A stretch of 32,236 bases of DNA from Burkholderiaceae bacterium (GTDB lineage Bacteria > Pseudomonadota > Gammaproteobacteria > Burkholderiales > Burkholderiaceae_A): NCBI GenBank assembly GCA_018882795.1, contig VERJ01000027.1, positions 1 to 32,236 of the forward strand. The letters run 5' to 3'. Both the position numbers and the translations under genes were made by a program. The notes beneath the pieces are model-generated. The model was not told where the DNA came from, did not search any database, and was given only the letters and a program-made list of their open reading frames with translations. How positions within the stretch are numbered: the first letter of the stretch is position 1; each line of letters begins with the position of its first letter. Shown here piece after piece: positions 1 through 9,473 of this stretch.

Positions 1-621
1 CGCATGGGTCTGGCAGACTCCCTTGGGCCGGCCCGTGGTGCCTGAGGTATAAAGAATGACGCAGGTATCTTCAGGCCCGCCTATTTCAATCTCGCGATCA
101 AAGTAATCCGGGTTGGCCTGATGAAAGGCCCGGCCGGCCTCCAGCAGGTCTTCAACGGGTTTGATGTGGTCATGCTGATAGTTGCGCATGCCGCGGGGAT
201 CAAGATAAAACACATTGTGCAAGACATGCACCTCTTGGTTGATCTCCAGCAGCTTGTCGACCTGCTCCTGATCTTCTGCAAACGCGAAATGCACCTCGGC
301 GTTTTGCAGCACGTAGACCATTTCCGTGGCAATCGAATCCTGATAGAGCGGCACCGCGATGCCGCCAAGACTCTGGGCTGCCAGCATGGCCTGATAAAGC
401 TTGGGCCGGTTATCGCCAATGATGCCCAGTGTCATGCCGCGTTTAAAACCCATGCTGGCAAGACCGCAGGCAATCAGTCGCACGGTTTCATAGGCCTGTC
501 CCCAGGTCTCGGTCTGCCAGATGCCCAGATATTTTTCACGATAGGCTGGCCGATCGGGCCGCTGGCGTGCGTGCTCCCGAAGGGTGCGGGGAAATGTTGA
601 GTTGGCAGCGGCTACGGTCAA
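1..621 (-). CDS. AMP-forming acyl-CoA synthetase (long-chain type), N-terminal 207 residues, cut by left edge
   Basis: Translation of the minus strand gives an open frame that leaves the window at position 1. It should activate a carboxylic acid to its acyl-CoA through an acyl-adenylate. The ATP-binding signature YTSGTTGRPKG lies at residues 191-201, and the upstream part (GDNRPKLYQAMLAAQSLGG) is typical of the long-chain acyl-CoA synthetase family. No ATG or GTG fits the 5' end. A TTG at 619-621 follows an AGGA sequence at a good distance, just after the icmF stop at 634-636, so I chose it as the start. The gene lies 12 nt behind icmF and is surely co-transcribed with it. The context suggests it makes the CoA ester used by the mutase or dehydrogenase here. 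Chain-length specificity cannot be read, and the C-terminal half is missing. Confidence 0.88.
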   Translation of the reverse strand, partial: MTVAAANSTFPRTLREHARQRPDRPAYREKYLGIWQTETWGQAYETVRLIACGLASMGFKRGMTLGIIGDNRPKLYQAMLAAQSLGGIAVPLYQDSIATEMVYVLQNAEVHFAFAEDQEQVDKLLEINQEVHVLHNVFYLDPRGMRNYQHDHIKPVEDLLEAGRAFHQANPDYFDREIEIGGPEDTCVILYTSGTTGRPKGVCQTHA

Positions 622-633
622 GGTGGATCCTGT

Positions 634-3600
634 TTACATGTTGCGTCGGTATTGGCCACCCACGGCATACAGGGCGTTGGTGATCTGGCCCAGGGAGCAG
701 TAGCGCACCGTGTTCATAAGCTCCTCAAAGACATTGCGGCCCTCAATCACGGCCTGCTGCAGGCGTTGCAAGGACGGACCGGATTGCGACGCGTTGGCCT
801 GATGAAAGCGTGCAAGGCGTGCGAGCTGGCTGCGCTTTTCGTCGTCGGTTGAACGGGCCAGTTCAATCGTTTCGGGCGCATCGGGCGCGTTGGGTGCGCG
901 GAATGTGTTCACGCCAATGATCTGTAGATCTCCGGTGTGCTTGAGGTGTTCATAGTGCATGGATTCGTCTTGAATTTTGCCCCGCTGATAGCCTGTCTCC
1001 ATTGCACCCAGTACACCGCCACGCTCTGAGATACGATCAAATTCGGACAGTACCGCCTCTTCTACAAGATCAGTGAGCTCTTCGATGATGAAGGAGCCCT
1101 GGTTGGGGTTGTCGGACTTGGCTAGGCCCCATTCGCGGTTGATGATGAGCTGGATGGCCATGGCACGTCGCACGCTTTCCTCGGTGGGCGTCGTGATGGC
1201 TTCATCATAGGCATTGGTGTGCAGGGAGTTGCAGTTGTCGTAGATCGCGATCAGGGCCTGCAGCGTGGTGCGAATGTCATTGAAATCAATTTCTTGGGCA
1301 TGCAGGCTTCGGCCCGATGTCTGGATGTGGTATTTCAGTTTCTGGCTGCGTTCATTTGCGCCATATTTTTCGCGCATCGCCAGGGCCCAGATCCGCCTTG
1401 CCACACGGCCAAGTACCGAGTACTCGGGATCCATGCCGTTGCTGAAGAAAAACGACAGGTTCGGCGCGAAGTCGTCGATCTTCATGCCGCGGGCCAGATA
1501 GGACTCCACATAGGTGAACGCGTTGGAAAGCGTGAAGGCCAGCTGCGATATGGGGTTGGCGCCAGCTTCTGCGATGTGATAGCCGGAGATGGAGACTGAG
1601 TAAAAATTACGCACACCGTTGGCGACAAAAAATTCCTGGATATCGCCCATGACTTTTAAGCTGAAATCAGTGGAGAAGATACAGGTGTTCTGGCCTTGGT
1701 CCTCTTTCAGGATATCGGCCTGCACGGTACCGCGGATATTGCACAAGACATCTGCACGAATCGCTGCTGCCTCGGCATCGGTGGGCATACGGCTTTCGCG
1801 CTCACGGAACTTGTCGATCTGCTGATCAATCGCAGCGTTAAAGAACATGGCCAGGATAGTCGGGGCGGGGCCATTGATGGTCATCGACACGGATGTGGCG
1901 GGTGAGCAGAGCTCAAAGCCACCATAGAGTGTTTTTACATCTTCCAGAGTGGCGACCGATACCCCTGAGTTGCCCACCTTGCCGTAAACATCGGGACGCT
2001 CTCCTGGGTCGCTGCCATAGAGCGTGACGGAATCGAAGGCCGTAGAGAGCCGAATCGCCGGCATGTCGGCTGCCAGCAGTTTGAAGCGCCGATTGGTGCG
2101 GGCCGGATCGCCCTCGCCAGCGAACATGCGGGTGGGGTCTTCATCAGCCCGCTTAAACGGAAAAACACCAGCAGTAAATGGAAAATGACCCGGCAGATTC
2201 TCCAGCATGCGCCAGTACAGAATATCGCCGTGATCATGGAAGCGCGGCAGGCCTACGCGCGGCATACGCGTGCCAGAGAGCGTGGTGATCCATAGTTCTT
2301 GGCGATCAACACGATCACGGATGCGGGTTTCGAGTACCTCTTCGCGATAGGCTTTGGCCCGCTGTGGCCAGTCCTCAATCAGGGCCTGCGCGGATTTGCT
2401 TAAGCGTGCTTCACGTTCGGCGATGGGGCCCGAGAGGTCGGCGTTGTTGCCGGTACTCTGGACAATTCGCTGGGCGGCGCGGAGCTGCTGCAGCTCGCGG
2501 GCAATCACGGACTGCTTCAGCGCCTGTTCGCGGTATTCGCGGATGCTATGGGAAATTTCGGCCAGGTAGCGGGCCTTGGCGGCCGGAATAATTGCATCGC
2601 GCGAGTGTGAAAACCGGACATTTGTTTTCGGCAGTCGGCCCAGGCCTGTCTTCAACCCAATACCGCTGAGATCTTGTGCGATCGCGTGATACAGGGCGGT
2701 CACACCATCATCATTAAAACGCGAGGCCTGAGTGCCAAAAACGGGCATCGCCTCCGGACTTACCGACCAGTCGCCACGATTACGCTGTACCTGCTTGCTG
2801 ACATCGCGCAGTGCATCTTCTGCGCCGCGGCGATCAAATTTATTGATGGCCACAAAATTCGCAAAGTCCAGCATGTCGATCTTTTCCAGCTGGCTGGCCG
2901 CACCGAATTCCGGGGTCATGACATACAGACTGCGATCCACATGCGGCACGACGGCAGCATCGCCCTGGCCGATGCCGGAGGTCTCCACGACAATCAGATC
3001 AAAACCCGCCAAGGCACAGCAGTCGATGGCCTGGGGCAGGGCATCGCTGATTTCACTACCCGCGTTGCGGGTGGCTAGAGAACGCATGTAGATGTTGGGA
3101 TGATTGATCGCATTCATGCGAATACGGTCTCCCAGCAAGGCACCATGGGATTTACGCCGGGAAGGATCGATCGAGAGCACTGCAATTCGGATGTCGTCAC
3201 CATGATCAATGCGAAAACGCAGCACCAGTTCATCGGTGAGCGATGATTTGCCCGCACCGCCGGTGCCGGTGATGCCAATCACCGGCGGCCGATGTTTCGC
3301 TGCTTCGGTGCGCAGACTTTCTGCATCACTGGCAGACAGCCAGCCGTTTTCCGACATGCTGATCAGTCGGCCAAGTGCGCGCGCGTGCCGAGGCGCATAG
3401 CCACCCGCATTACGCAGCGCCTGGATCAAAGCGGCGCCATCCTGGTACTTTTGCGGCAGCGAGCGCTGCACCATATCCAGGATCATGCCCTGCAGTCCTA
3501 GCCGCTGGCCATCCTCCGGGCTATAGATGCAGGTCACGCCGTAATCCATGAGTTCTTTGATTTCGGCAGGGATGATCACCCCACCGCCACCACCAAAAAT

Positions 3601-3909
3601 TCGTACCTGATCCGCGCCATGTTCGCGTAGTGAATCGACCATGAACTTGAAAAACTCGACGTGGCCGCCCTGATAGCTGGACACGGCGATCGCCTGCGCA
3701 TCCTCCTGGACGGCCGCGTTAACGATATCCGAGACCGAGCGGTTGTGGCCGAGGTGAATGACTTCACAGCCCTGGTCCTGAAGGATGCGACGCACAATAC
3801 TGATGGATGCATCGTGTCCATCGAACAAGGATGCTGCAGTCACAAAACGCGGGGGTGTCTCCTTGGCTCCCGTGTCTGGCAGATTTTTCAGAATCGAGTG
3901 ATCCGTCAT
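634..3909 (-). CDS. icmF: Fused isobutyryl-CoA mutase IcmF (B12-binding, G-protein chaperone and mutase domains)
   Basis: This 1091-residue protein has the IcmF architecture. A B12-binding domain comes first (DGHDAS at 30-35, with H32 the expected lower cobalt ligand, and SYQGGH at 78-83). A MeaI-like GTPase follows, with a P-loop at about 215-222 (GTGGAGKS). The (beta/alpha)8 mutase domain forms the C-terminal half. The substrate-site segments [11 protein letters not shown] and [16 protein letters not shown] resemble isobutyryl-CoA mutase rather than methylmalonyl-CoA mutase, which carries a Tyr and an Arg at the key positions. The family interconverts isobutyryl-CoA with n-butyryl-CoA, and isovaleryl-CoA with pivalyl-CoA; the GTPase part handles cofactor loading. 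Automated annotation often calls such proteins methylmalonyl-CoA mutase. The gene sits between the thioesterase (61 nt upstream, an AT-rich gap that may hold an extra promoter) and the acyl-CoA ligase. Confidence 0.95.
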   Translation of the reverse strand: MTDHSILKNLPDTGAKETPPRFVTAASLFDGHDASISIVRRILQDQGCEVIHLGHNRSVSDIVNAAVQEDAQAIAVSSYQGGHVEFFKFMVDSLREHGADQVRIFGGGGGVIIPAEIKELMDYGVTCIYSPEDGQRLGLQGMILDMVQRSLPQKYQDGAALIQALRNAGGYAPRHARALGRLISMSENGWLSASDAESLRTEAAKHRPPVIGITGTGGAGKSSLTDELVLRFRIDHGDDIRIAVLSIDPSRRKSHGALLGDRIRMNAINHPNIYMRSLATRNAGSEISDALPQAIDCCALAGFDLIVVETSGIGQGDAAVVPHVDRSLYVMTPEFGAASQLEKIDMLDFANFVAINKFDRRGAEDALRDVSKQVQRNRGDWSVSPEAMPVFGTQASRFNDDGVTALYHAIAQDLSGIGLKTGLGRLPKTNVRFSHSRDAIIPAAKARYLAEISHSIREYREQALKQSVIARELQQLRAAQRIVQSTGNNADLSGPIAEREARLSKSAQALIEDWPQRAKAYREEVLETRIRDRVDRQELWITTLSGTRMPRVGLPRFHDHGDILYWRMLENLPGHFPFTAGVFPFKRADEDPTRMFAGEGDPARTNRRFKLLAADMPAIRLSTAFDSVTLYGSDPGERPDVYGKVGNSGVSVATLEDVKTLYGGFELCSPATSVSMTINGPAPTILAMFFNAAIDQQIDKFRERESRMPTDAEAAAIRADVLCNIRGTVQADILKEDQGQNTCIFSTDFSLKVMGDIQEFFVANGVRNFYSVSISGYHIAEAGANPISQLAFTLSNAFTYVESYLARGMKIDDFAPNLSFFFSNGMDPEYSVLGRVARRIWALAMREKYGANERSQKLKYHIQTSGRSLHAQEIDFNDIRTTLQALIAIYDNCNSLHTNAYDEAITTPTEESVRRAMAIQLIINREWGLAKSDNPNQGSFIIEELTDLVEEAVLSEFDRISERGGVLGAMETGYQRGKIQDESMHYEHLKHTGDLQIIGVNTFRAPNAPDAPETIELARSTDDEKRSQLARLARFHQANASQSGPSLQRLQQAVIEGRNVFEELMNTVRYCSLGQITNALYAVGGQYRRNM

Positions 3910-3970
3910 GCCTGCTCTATTTAAAATTTATTAATTGAAACACTAACAGATAAACGGGTCAGAAAACTCC

Positions 3971-4366
3971 TCAGGAAGACCCTGAATCTGGGATGTTGCG
4001 CTTAATGCCTGATCGGTCAATAGCGACATAGGTGAGTGTTGCATCGGTCACTTTCACCGTGATTGGATGTTCCGGGTTGCGTTCCGCTGTGACCTCTACC
4101 TGTACGGTGATCGAGGTCTTGCCCACCCGAACCTCTCTGGCCCAGAAGCTCAGCACATCACCGATCGAGACCGGTTGTTTGAACTGAAAACTGTTCACAG
4201 CCACTGTGGCCACCCGGCCCCGGGCTCGCCGCACTGCAATAACGCCGCCAGCAAGGTCCACCTGGGCCATGACCCAGCCGCCGAAAATGTCGCCATTGGC
4301 ATTTGCATCGGCGGGCATGGGCACAACACGAAGAGCAAGCTGACTGTCGGGATGTTGCAGTGACAT
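3971..4366 (-). CDS. YciA-like hotdog-fold acyl-CoA thioesterase
   Basis: The 131-residue protein matches the YciA family over its full length: the conserved block NANGDIFGGW at 22-31, then MAQVD with D37 in the place of the catalytic Asp, and the later strands with VAVNSFQFKQPVSIGDV. YciA enzymes hydrolyse a broad range of acyl-CoA esters in the cytoplasm and work as hotdog-fold oligomers. It is the first gene of the leftward unit, followed 61 nt later by icmF, and diverges from liuA. A role in freeing CoA from stalled intermediates, or in setting the pool of branched acyl-CoA used by IcmF, is an inference from position only. Confidence 0.9.
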   Translation of the reverse strand: MSLQHPDSQLALRVVPMPADANANGDIFGGWVMAQVDLAGGVIAVRRARGRVATVAVNSFQFKQPVSIGDVLSFWAREVRVGKTSITVQVEVTAERNPEHPITVKVTDATLTYVAIDRSGIKRNIPDSGSS

Positions 4367-4471
4367 GATGGTTTCGCTTTGATGTTGGGCGTCTGATGAA
4401 CCCGGTCTGCTTGACTGTAATTGCAGCTATAGTTAGCGTCAAATAGAAAAAATAAAGGGAGCACAGCAGCA
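4367..4471. promoter_or_regulatory. Divergent promoter region between the thioesterase-icmF unit and liuABD
   Basis: These 105 bp separate two head-to-head operons, so promoters for both must lie here or within the gene ends. An imperfect palindrome centred on TGCA spans about 4414-4433 (ACTGTAATTGCAGCTATAGT, 14 of 20 positions symmetric). A TTGAC at 4411-4415 faces a GTCAA at 4438-4442. TTGACT at 4411 would do as a -35 box for liuA, but no convincing -10 lies at the right distance. The palindrome may be an operator, but I cannot assign a regulator, and no MerR-type LiuR or TetR-type gene is next to it. An AAGGGAG at 4455-4461 is the ribosome binding site of liuA. Confidence 0.45.
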
Positions 4472-5653
4472 ATGGCATCGATGCAGGAATTCGATTTTGG
4501 ACTTCCGGAAGACCTTCAAGCGCTGCAGTCCGCAGTGCGGGATTTTGCAGCGCAAGAAATCGCCCCGTTAGCTGCTGAGCTGGATCGTACTGATCAATTT
4601 CCGATGCCGCTGTGGAAAAAGATGGGGGACATGGGCCTGCTCGGCGTGACTGCGGCAGAGCGTTATGGTGGTGCAGATATGGGCTATCTGGCCCACATGA
4701 TCGTGATGGAGGAGATCTCGCGTGCGTCGGCCTCTGTGGGGCTTTCCTATGGGGCCCACTCGAATCTCTGTGTCAATCAGATCATGCGTAACGGCACCGA
4801 TGCGCAGCGTGAACGTTACCTGCCCAAGCTGATCTCGGGCGACTATATCGGTGCGCTCGCGATGAGTGAGCCCGGCGCTGGCTCTGATGTGGTCAGCATG
4901 AAGCTGCGGGCAGAACTGAAGGGAGACAATTTTGTTCTGAATGGCAGCAAGATGTGGATCACCAATGGGCCGGATGCCGACGTGATGGTGGTCTATGCCA
5001 AGACAGAGCCTGAGCTTGGCCCCCGCGGCATCACCGCTTTTCTGATTGAGAAGTCCATGCCCGGATTCTCTGTGGCACAGAAGCTGGATAAGCTGGGCAT
5101 GCGGGGCTCGCACACCGGTGAGCTTGTGTTTAAAGATGTCGTGGTGTCCAAGGAAAACATTTTGGGTGCGTTCAATGGCGGTGTACGGGTGCTGATGAGT
5201 GGGCTGGACTATGAGCGTGCGGTATTGGCCGCCGGCCCCCTGGGCATCATGGCGGCCTGCATGGATGTGGTGGTGCCTTACATTCATGAGCGCAAGCAGT
5301 TCGGCCAGGCGATTGGTGAATTTCAATTGATTCAAGGCAAAGTGGCGGATATGTACACCACCCTGCAGGCCTGCCGTGCCTACTGTTACGCGGTGGGCAG
5401 AAGGCTTGATGCCTTGGGTCCGGGAGAGCACCGTGCGATTCGAAAGGACGCTGCCGGCGTGATTCTCTACACAGCAGAGAAAGCCACCTGGATGGCGGGC
5501 GAGGCCATCCAGATCCTCGGCGGTAACGGCTACGTAAACGAATACCCCACCGGCCGACTCTGGCGTGATGCCAAGCTTTATGAGATCGGCGCTGGCACAA
5601 GTGAGATCCGTCGCATGCTGATTGGCCGCGAGCTATTTGACGAAACTGCATAG
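4472..5653 (+). CDS. liuA: Isovaleryl-CoA dehydrogenase
   Basis: The 393-residue protein is a full-length acyl-CoA dehydrogenase that passes electrons from isovaleryl-CoA to FAD and on to electron-transfer flavoprotein, giving 3-methylcrotonyl-CoA. Family signatures are visible: [11 protein letters not shown], the FAD region [12 protein letters not shown], and [14 protein letters not shown] near the end. The sequence [15 protein letters not shown] places a glutamate at E248, the site of the catalytic base in isovaleryl-CoA dehydrogenases, which sets them apart from short- and medium-chain enzymes with the base near the C-terminus. It is first of three genes in liuABD order, with 8 nt before liuB. 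The ATG at 4472 follows an AAGGGAG ten bases upstream. Confidence 0.94.
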   Translation: MASMQEFDFGLPEDLQALQSAVRDFAAQEIAPLAAELDRTDQFPMPLWKKMGDMGLLGVTAAERYGGADMGYLAHMIVMEEISRASASVGLSYGAHSNLCVNQIMRNGTDAQRERYLPKLISGDYIGALAMSEPGAGSDVVSMKLRAELKGDNFVLNGSKMWITNGPDADVMVVYAKTEPELGPRGITAFLIEKSMPGFSVAQKLDKLGMRGSHTGELVFKDVVVSKENILGAFNGGVRVLMSGLDYERAVLAAGPLGIMAACMDVVVPYIHERKQFGQAIGEFQLIQGKVADMYTTLQACRAYCYAVGRRLDALGPGEHRAIRKDAAGVILYTAEKATWMAGEAIQILGGNGYVNEYPTGRLWRDAKLYEIGAGTSEIRRMLIGRELFDETA

Positions 5654-5661
5654 GACTCGAC

Positions 5662-7284
5662 ATGTCCGCGATTGTCTCTGCACTCAATCCCAGATCGGAG
5701 TCCTTTCTGGCCAACGCCCAGGCCATGCAGCAATTGGTGGAAGATCTTCGCGCTCGCGTGGTTCAGGCAGGCCTTGGGGGGGATGAAAATGCGCGGCACA
5801 AGCATCTATCGCGGGGCAAGCTGCTGCCGCGTGACCGTGTGGATCTGCTGCTGGATCCGGGCAGTCCCTTTCTTGAGTTCTCACCTCTTGCGGGCTGCGG
5901 AGTCTACGTGGAGAAAGATGGCAGTGATGCGGCGCCCGGCGCGGGATTGATCACCGGCATTGGCCGCGTATCGGGTCAGCTGTGTGTGATCGTGTGCAAT
6001 GACGCGACTGTGAAAGGTGGCACCTATTTTCCGCTTACAGTGAAAAAACATCTTCGTGCCCAGGAAATCGCAGAGCAGAACAATCTGCCCTGCATTTATC
6101 TAGTGGATTCCGGTGGCGCTAACCTGCCCAATCAGGATGAAGTCTTTCCTGACCGAGACCATTTCGGTCGCATTTTTTTCAATCAGGCCCAGATGTCGGC
6201 AAAGGGCATCTCACAGATCGCTGTCGTGATGGGCTCTTGTACCGCCGGGGGCGCCTATGTGCCCGCCATGAGCGACGAATCCATCATTGTGAAAGAGCAG
6301 GGCACGATCTTTCTGGGTGGCCCACCGTTGGTGAAGGCCGCTACCGGTGAAGAGGTCAGTGCAGAAGATCTTGGTGGGGCTGATGTGCATACGCGGCTAT
6401 CGGGCGTTGCGGATCATTTCGCGTTAAGCGATGGCCATGCCCTGGGCATTGCGCGCAGGCTGGTGGCACGATTGAACCGGCCCGCTGGCCGGGCGGCGGA
6501 TCGGTCTGAGTTTTTACCACCGCGCTATGACCCCAAAGAGCTCTACGGCGTGGTGCCAAGCGATACGCGCCACCCCTATGATGTGCGTGAGGTTATTGCA
6601 CGGATTGTCGATGGTTCAGAGCTGGATGAATTCAAGGCACGCTATGGCGCCACATTGGTCACCGGCTTTGCCAGCATTCATGGTTATACAGTGGGGATCA
6701 TTGCCAATAACGGCATTCTTTTTTCCGAGAGTGCGCAAAAGGGTGCGCACTTCATTGAGCTCTGCTGCCAGCGGCAGATCCCGCTGGTGTTTCTGCAAAA
6801 CATCACGGGTTTCATGGTGGGCCGCCGTTACGAAAACGAAGGCATTGCCAAACACGGTGCAAAGCTGGTCACGGCAGTGGCAACCGCTGCGGTACCGAAA
6901 TTTACTGTGATCATCGGGGGCTCATTTGGCGCCGGCAACTATGGCATGTGCGGTCGGGCGTTTGCGCCCCGCATGCTCTGGATGTGGCCCAATGCACGTA
7001 TCTCAGTCATGGGCGGAGAGCAGGCGGCCAGCGTGCTGGCCACCGTGCGGCGCGATGGCATGCGGCTGAAGAATCAAGATTGGAGCGCAGCCGAAGAGGA
7101 AGCATTCAAGGCACCGATTCGTGAGAAGTACGAGCGGGAAGGCCACCCTTATTACGCCACCGCAAGGCTCTGGGATGACGGCGTGATTGATCCCGCAGAT
7201 ACGCGTCGCGTGCTTGGCTTGGGCCTTGCCGCAAGCCTGCATGCGCCCATTGCCCAGACCCGATTCGGTGTCTTTCGCATGTAA
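5662..7284 (+). CDS. liuB: 3-Methylcrotonyl-CoA carboxylase, beta (carboxyltransferase) subunit
   Basis: The 540-residue protein is a biotin-dependent carboxyltransferase. It moves CO2 from carboxybiotin on the alpha subunit to 3-methylcrotonyl-CoA, forming 3-methylglutaconyl-CoA. The stretch [19 protein letters not shown] (about residues 155-173) and the following MSAKGI are hallmarks of the methylcrotonyl-CoA subfamily rather than propionyl-CoA carboxylase. The C-terminal half has the conserved [10 protein letters not shown] and [16 protein letters not shown] oxyanion region around residues 375-435. The length is usual for MccB. The gene starts 8 nt after liuA, and liuD follows after 30 nt, so the three form one transcript. 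Confidence 0.94.
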   Translation: MSAIVSALNPRSESFLANAQAMQQLVEDLRARVVQAGLGGDENARHKHLSRGKLLPRDRVDLLLDPGSPFLEFSPLAGCGVYVEKDGSDAAPGAGLITGIGRVSGQLCVIVCNDATVKGGTYFPLTVKKHLRAQEIAEQNNLPCIYLVDSGGANLPNQDEVFPDRDHFGRIFFNQAQMSAKGISQIAVVMGSCTAGGAYVPAMSDESIIVKEQGTIFLGGPPLVKAATGEEVSAEDLGGADVHTRLSGVADHFALSDGHALGIARRLVARLNRPAGRAADRSEFLPPRYDPKELYGVVPSDTRHPYDVREVIARIVDGSELDEFKARYGATLVTGFASIHGYTVGIIANNGILFSESAQKGAHFIELCCQRQIPLVFLQNITGFMVGRRYENEGIAKHGAKLVTAVATAAVPKFTVIIGGSFGAGNYGMCGRAFAPRMLWMWPNARISVMGGEQAASVLATVRRDGMRLKNQDWSAAEEEAFKAPIREKYEREGHPYYATARLWDDGVIDPADTRRVLGLGLAASLHAPIAQTRFGVFRM

Positions 7285-7314
7285 TCCCAACCGGCCCGCG
7301 AGACAACGAACCCC

Positions 7315-9366
7315 ATGATTTCAAAAATTCTGATCGCCAACCGCGGAGAGATTGCCTGCCGGATCATGCAGACCTGCAGGCGGATGGGCATTCGTAGTGT
7401 GGCGGTGTTCTCCGAGGCCGATCAACATGCGATGCATGTGGCCATGGCCGACGAGGCCGTGCACATTGGTGGCCCACTGCCTGCTGAGAGTTATCTGAAC
7501 ATTGATGCGCTGATTCGGGCCGCTGTCGCAACGGGCGCCCAGGCCATCCATCCTGGTTATGGGTTCCTGTCGGAGAACAGCAGCTTTGCCCAGGCCTGCG
7601 CGTCCAAGGGCATTGTGTTTGTTGGTCCGCCCGCAAAGGCGATTGATCTCATGGGGTCGAAGTCCGCAGCCAAGCTGCTCATGGACAAAATTGGTGTGCC
7701 CACAGTGCCCGGTTATAACGGCGAGGATCAATCCTTAGAGCGTCTTAAGACAGAGGCCCAGCGCGTTGGCTTTCCCATCATGATCAAGGCAGTCGCTGGT
7801 GGTGGTGGCCGGGGCATTCGTATCGTGGAGCAGGCCGATGGATTCGAGGCGGCACTGCTGTCCTGTCAGCGCGAGGCCAAGGCCGGATTTGCCGATGATC
7901 GCGTGCTGATTGAGCGCTACTTGCCTATGGCTCGCCACATCGAGGTTCAAGTCTTTGCCGATGGGCATGGCAATGCGGTGCATCTTTTCGAGCGTGACTG
8001 CTCAACACAGCGGCGCCATCAGAAACTGATCGAGGAGTCTCCTGCTCCTGGTCTTTCAAAGGATCAGCGTGAAGCCATTTGTAGTGCTGCGGTGAAGGCG
8101 GTGGGCGCCATTGATTATCGCGGCGCCGGCACTGTTGAGTTCATTGCCCAGACTGATGTCGAAGGCAGGGTGGGCGAGTTCTACTTCATGGAGATGAATA
8201 CCCGGCTGCAGGTGGAGCATCCTGTGACCGAGATGGTGACCGGGTTGGATCTGGTGGAGTGGCAGATCCGCGTGGCACGCGGCGAGCCGCTGCCTCTGGC
8301 GCAGTCCGAGATCAGCACCCGTGGCCATGCCATCGAGGTGCGCATTTGCGCTGAAGACGCTACCCGGGATTTTCTGCCGGCTACCGGAAGAATTTCCTAT
8401 CTCCGTCTGCCGGTGCCGGTGCCTGGCCATGTGCGGGTGGATACCGGCGTGCAGCAGGGCGATGAGGTCACGCTTTTTTATGATTCCATGCTCACCAAGC
8501 TTATCTGTTGGGCGCCGGATCGCAATGCTGCAATCGCGCGGCTGCAGATGAGTCTGCAGCACTGTGTGTTCTCAGGTGTGGGGTCGAACGTGGGCCTGCA
8601 TCGCAGGATCCTTGCGTTGGATGATTTTTCGCAGGGCAGACTCTTCACTGGCCTGATGGCCAAGCACTGGCAGACGCTGCAGGCCCGGGCCGCAGTGGAT
8701 GTTTCGGTGCTGTGCCTGGCGGTAGCGGGCGTGCTGGGCGCCGAGCAGGAGGGCCACAGCGGCGTGCCCGGCGGGGTGAGCCCCCACAGGGCCGCCGACC
8801 CGTGGGCCCTGCATGATGGCTGGCGACTCTTTAAGCCAACCTCAAGAAGCTTTGATTTTCTGCTCTGCACGAAGGGTGCGGATTCTGAGCGTGCAATTGT
8901 CGAGCTTCATCATCTGCCGACCGTGCTCAAAGTCTTAGATCAGGAACAGGCCTTTCGCTGGGTGCGATTGGACCAGGAGGGCAGCCTGCTGGTGCATTTC
9001 GGTGGCACAACCATCAAGGGCCAGGTCCGGGTGGATCAAGACAATGCGGCGCTACTGCATGTGCGCACCTCGGCCGGAGAATATGATCTTCAGCTGATGG
9101 ATTTGTATGGGGCGGGCGAGGGGCTGGATGATGCCGATGCCTCCCTGCGCGCACCGATGCCGGGACTGGTGCTGGCCGTCATGTGCAAGCCAGGAGATGC
9201 AGTCAAAAAGGGCGCTCCGCTCATGGTCTTAAGCGCCATGAAGCTGGAGCAGACGATCGCTGCCCCACGGGACGGGGTGATTGAGGAAATCTTTTTTTCT
9301 GCACAGGAGCAGGTCACCGAGGGAGCGATGCTGCTGAAGTTCCTGGACGCACCCTCGGTCCACTAG
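7315..9366 (+). CDS. liuD: 3-Methylcrotonyl-CoA carboxylase, alpha subunit (biotin carboxylase and biotin carrier)
   Basis: The 683-residue protein has an N-terminal biotin carboxylase: KILIANRGEIACRIM at the start, an ATP-grasp glycine loop around residues 159-167 (VAGGGGRGI), and EMNTRLQVEHPVTEM near 293. It ends in a biotin carrier domain whose attachment site reads SAMKLEQTI, with K643 the lysine to be biotinylated. The usual motif is AMKM, so the Leu is a minor variant. The segment between the two domains (about 460-570) is low in recognisable motifs, as is common for the BT domain of this family. It works with LiuB in leucine breakdown. The gene ends the liuABD run. No liuC (methylglutaconyl-CoA hydratase) or liuE (HMG-CoA lyase) follows; the next gene is thrS. 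Confidence 0.93.
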   Translation: MISKILIANRGEIACRIMQTCRRMGIRSVAVFSEADQHAMHVAMADEAVHIGGPLPAESYLNIDALIRAAVATGAQAIHPGYGFLSENSSFAQACASKGIVFVGPPAKAIDLMGSKSAAKLLMDKIGVPTVPGYNGEDQSLERLKTEAQRVGFPIMIKAVAGGGGRGIRIVEQADGFEAALLSCQREAKAGFADDRVLIERYLPMARHIEVQVFADGHGNAVHLFERDCSTQRRHQKLIEESPAPGLSKDQREAICSAAVKAVGAIDYRGAGTVEFIAQTDVEGRVGEFYFMEMNTRLQVEHPVTEMVTGLDLVEWQIRVARGEPLPLAQSEISTRGHAIEVRICAEDATRDFLPATGRISYLRLPVPVPGHVRVDTGVQQGDEVTLFYDSMLTKLICWAPDRNAAIARLQMSLQHCVFSGVGSNVGLHRRILALDDFSQGRLFTGLMAKHWQTLQARAAVDVSVLCLAVAGVLGAEQEGHSGVPGGVSPHRAADPWALHDGWRLFKPTSRSFDFLLCTKGADSERAIVELHHLPTVLKVLDQEQAFRWVRLDQEGSLLVHFGGTTIKGQVRVDQDNAALLHVRTSAGEYDLQLMDLYGAGEGLDDADASLRAPMPGLVLAVMCKPGDAVKKGAPLMVLSAMKLEQTIAAPRDGVIEEIFFSAQEQVTEGAMLLKFLDAPSVH

Positions 9367-9473
9367 GGCCTTGCTCACAAAGGGGGCTGTGCCCTACAAC
9401 CGCCCGGGTCAGCGCGTAAAATGGCGGGTTTTTGGCCTGCCTGCGGCGGGCAATCACTCTTCGGATAGACACC

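Noticed and set aside
4568-5431. Long open frame (287 codons) on the minus strand inside liuA
   Set aside because: It is fully antisense to a conserved dehydrogenase, is His- and Arg-rich and resembles no family I know; it is a shadow of the high-GC third codon positions.
9432-9473. N-terminal extension of thrS from 9432
   Set aside because: The extra residues are not part of the TGS domain, and the ATG at 9474 matches the family start.
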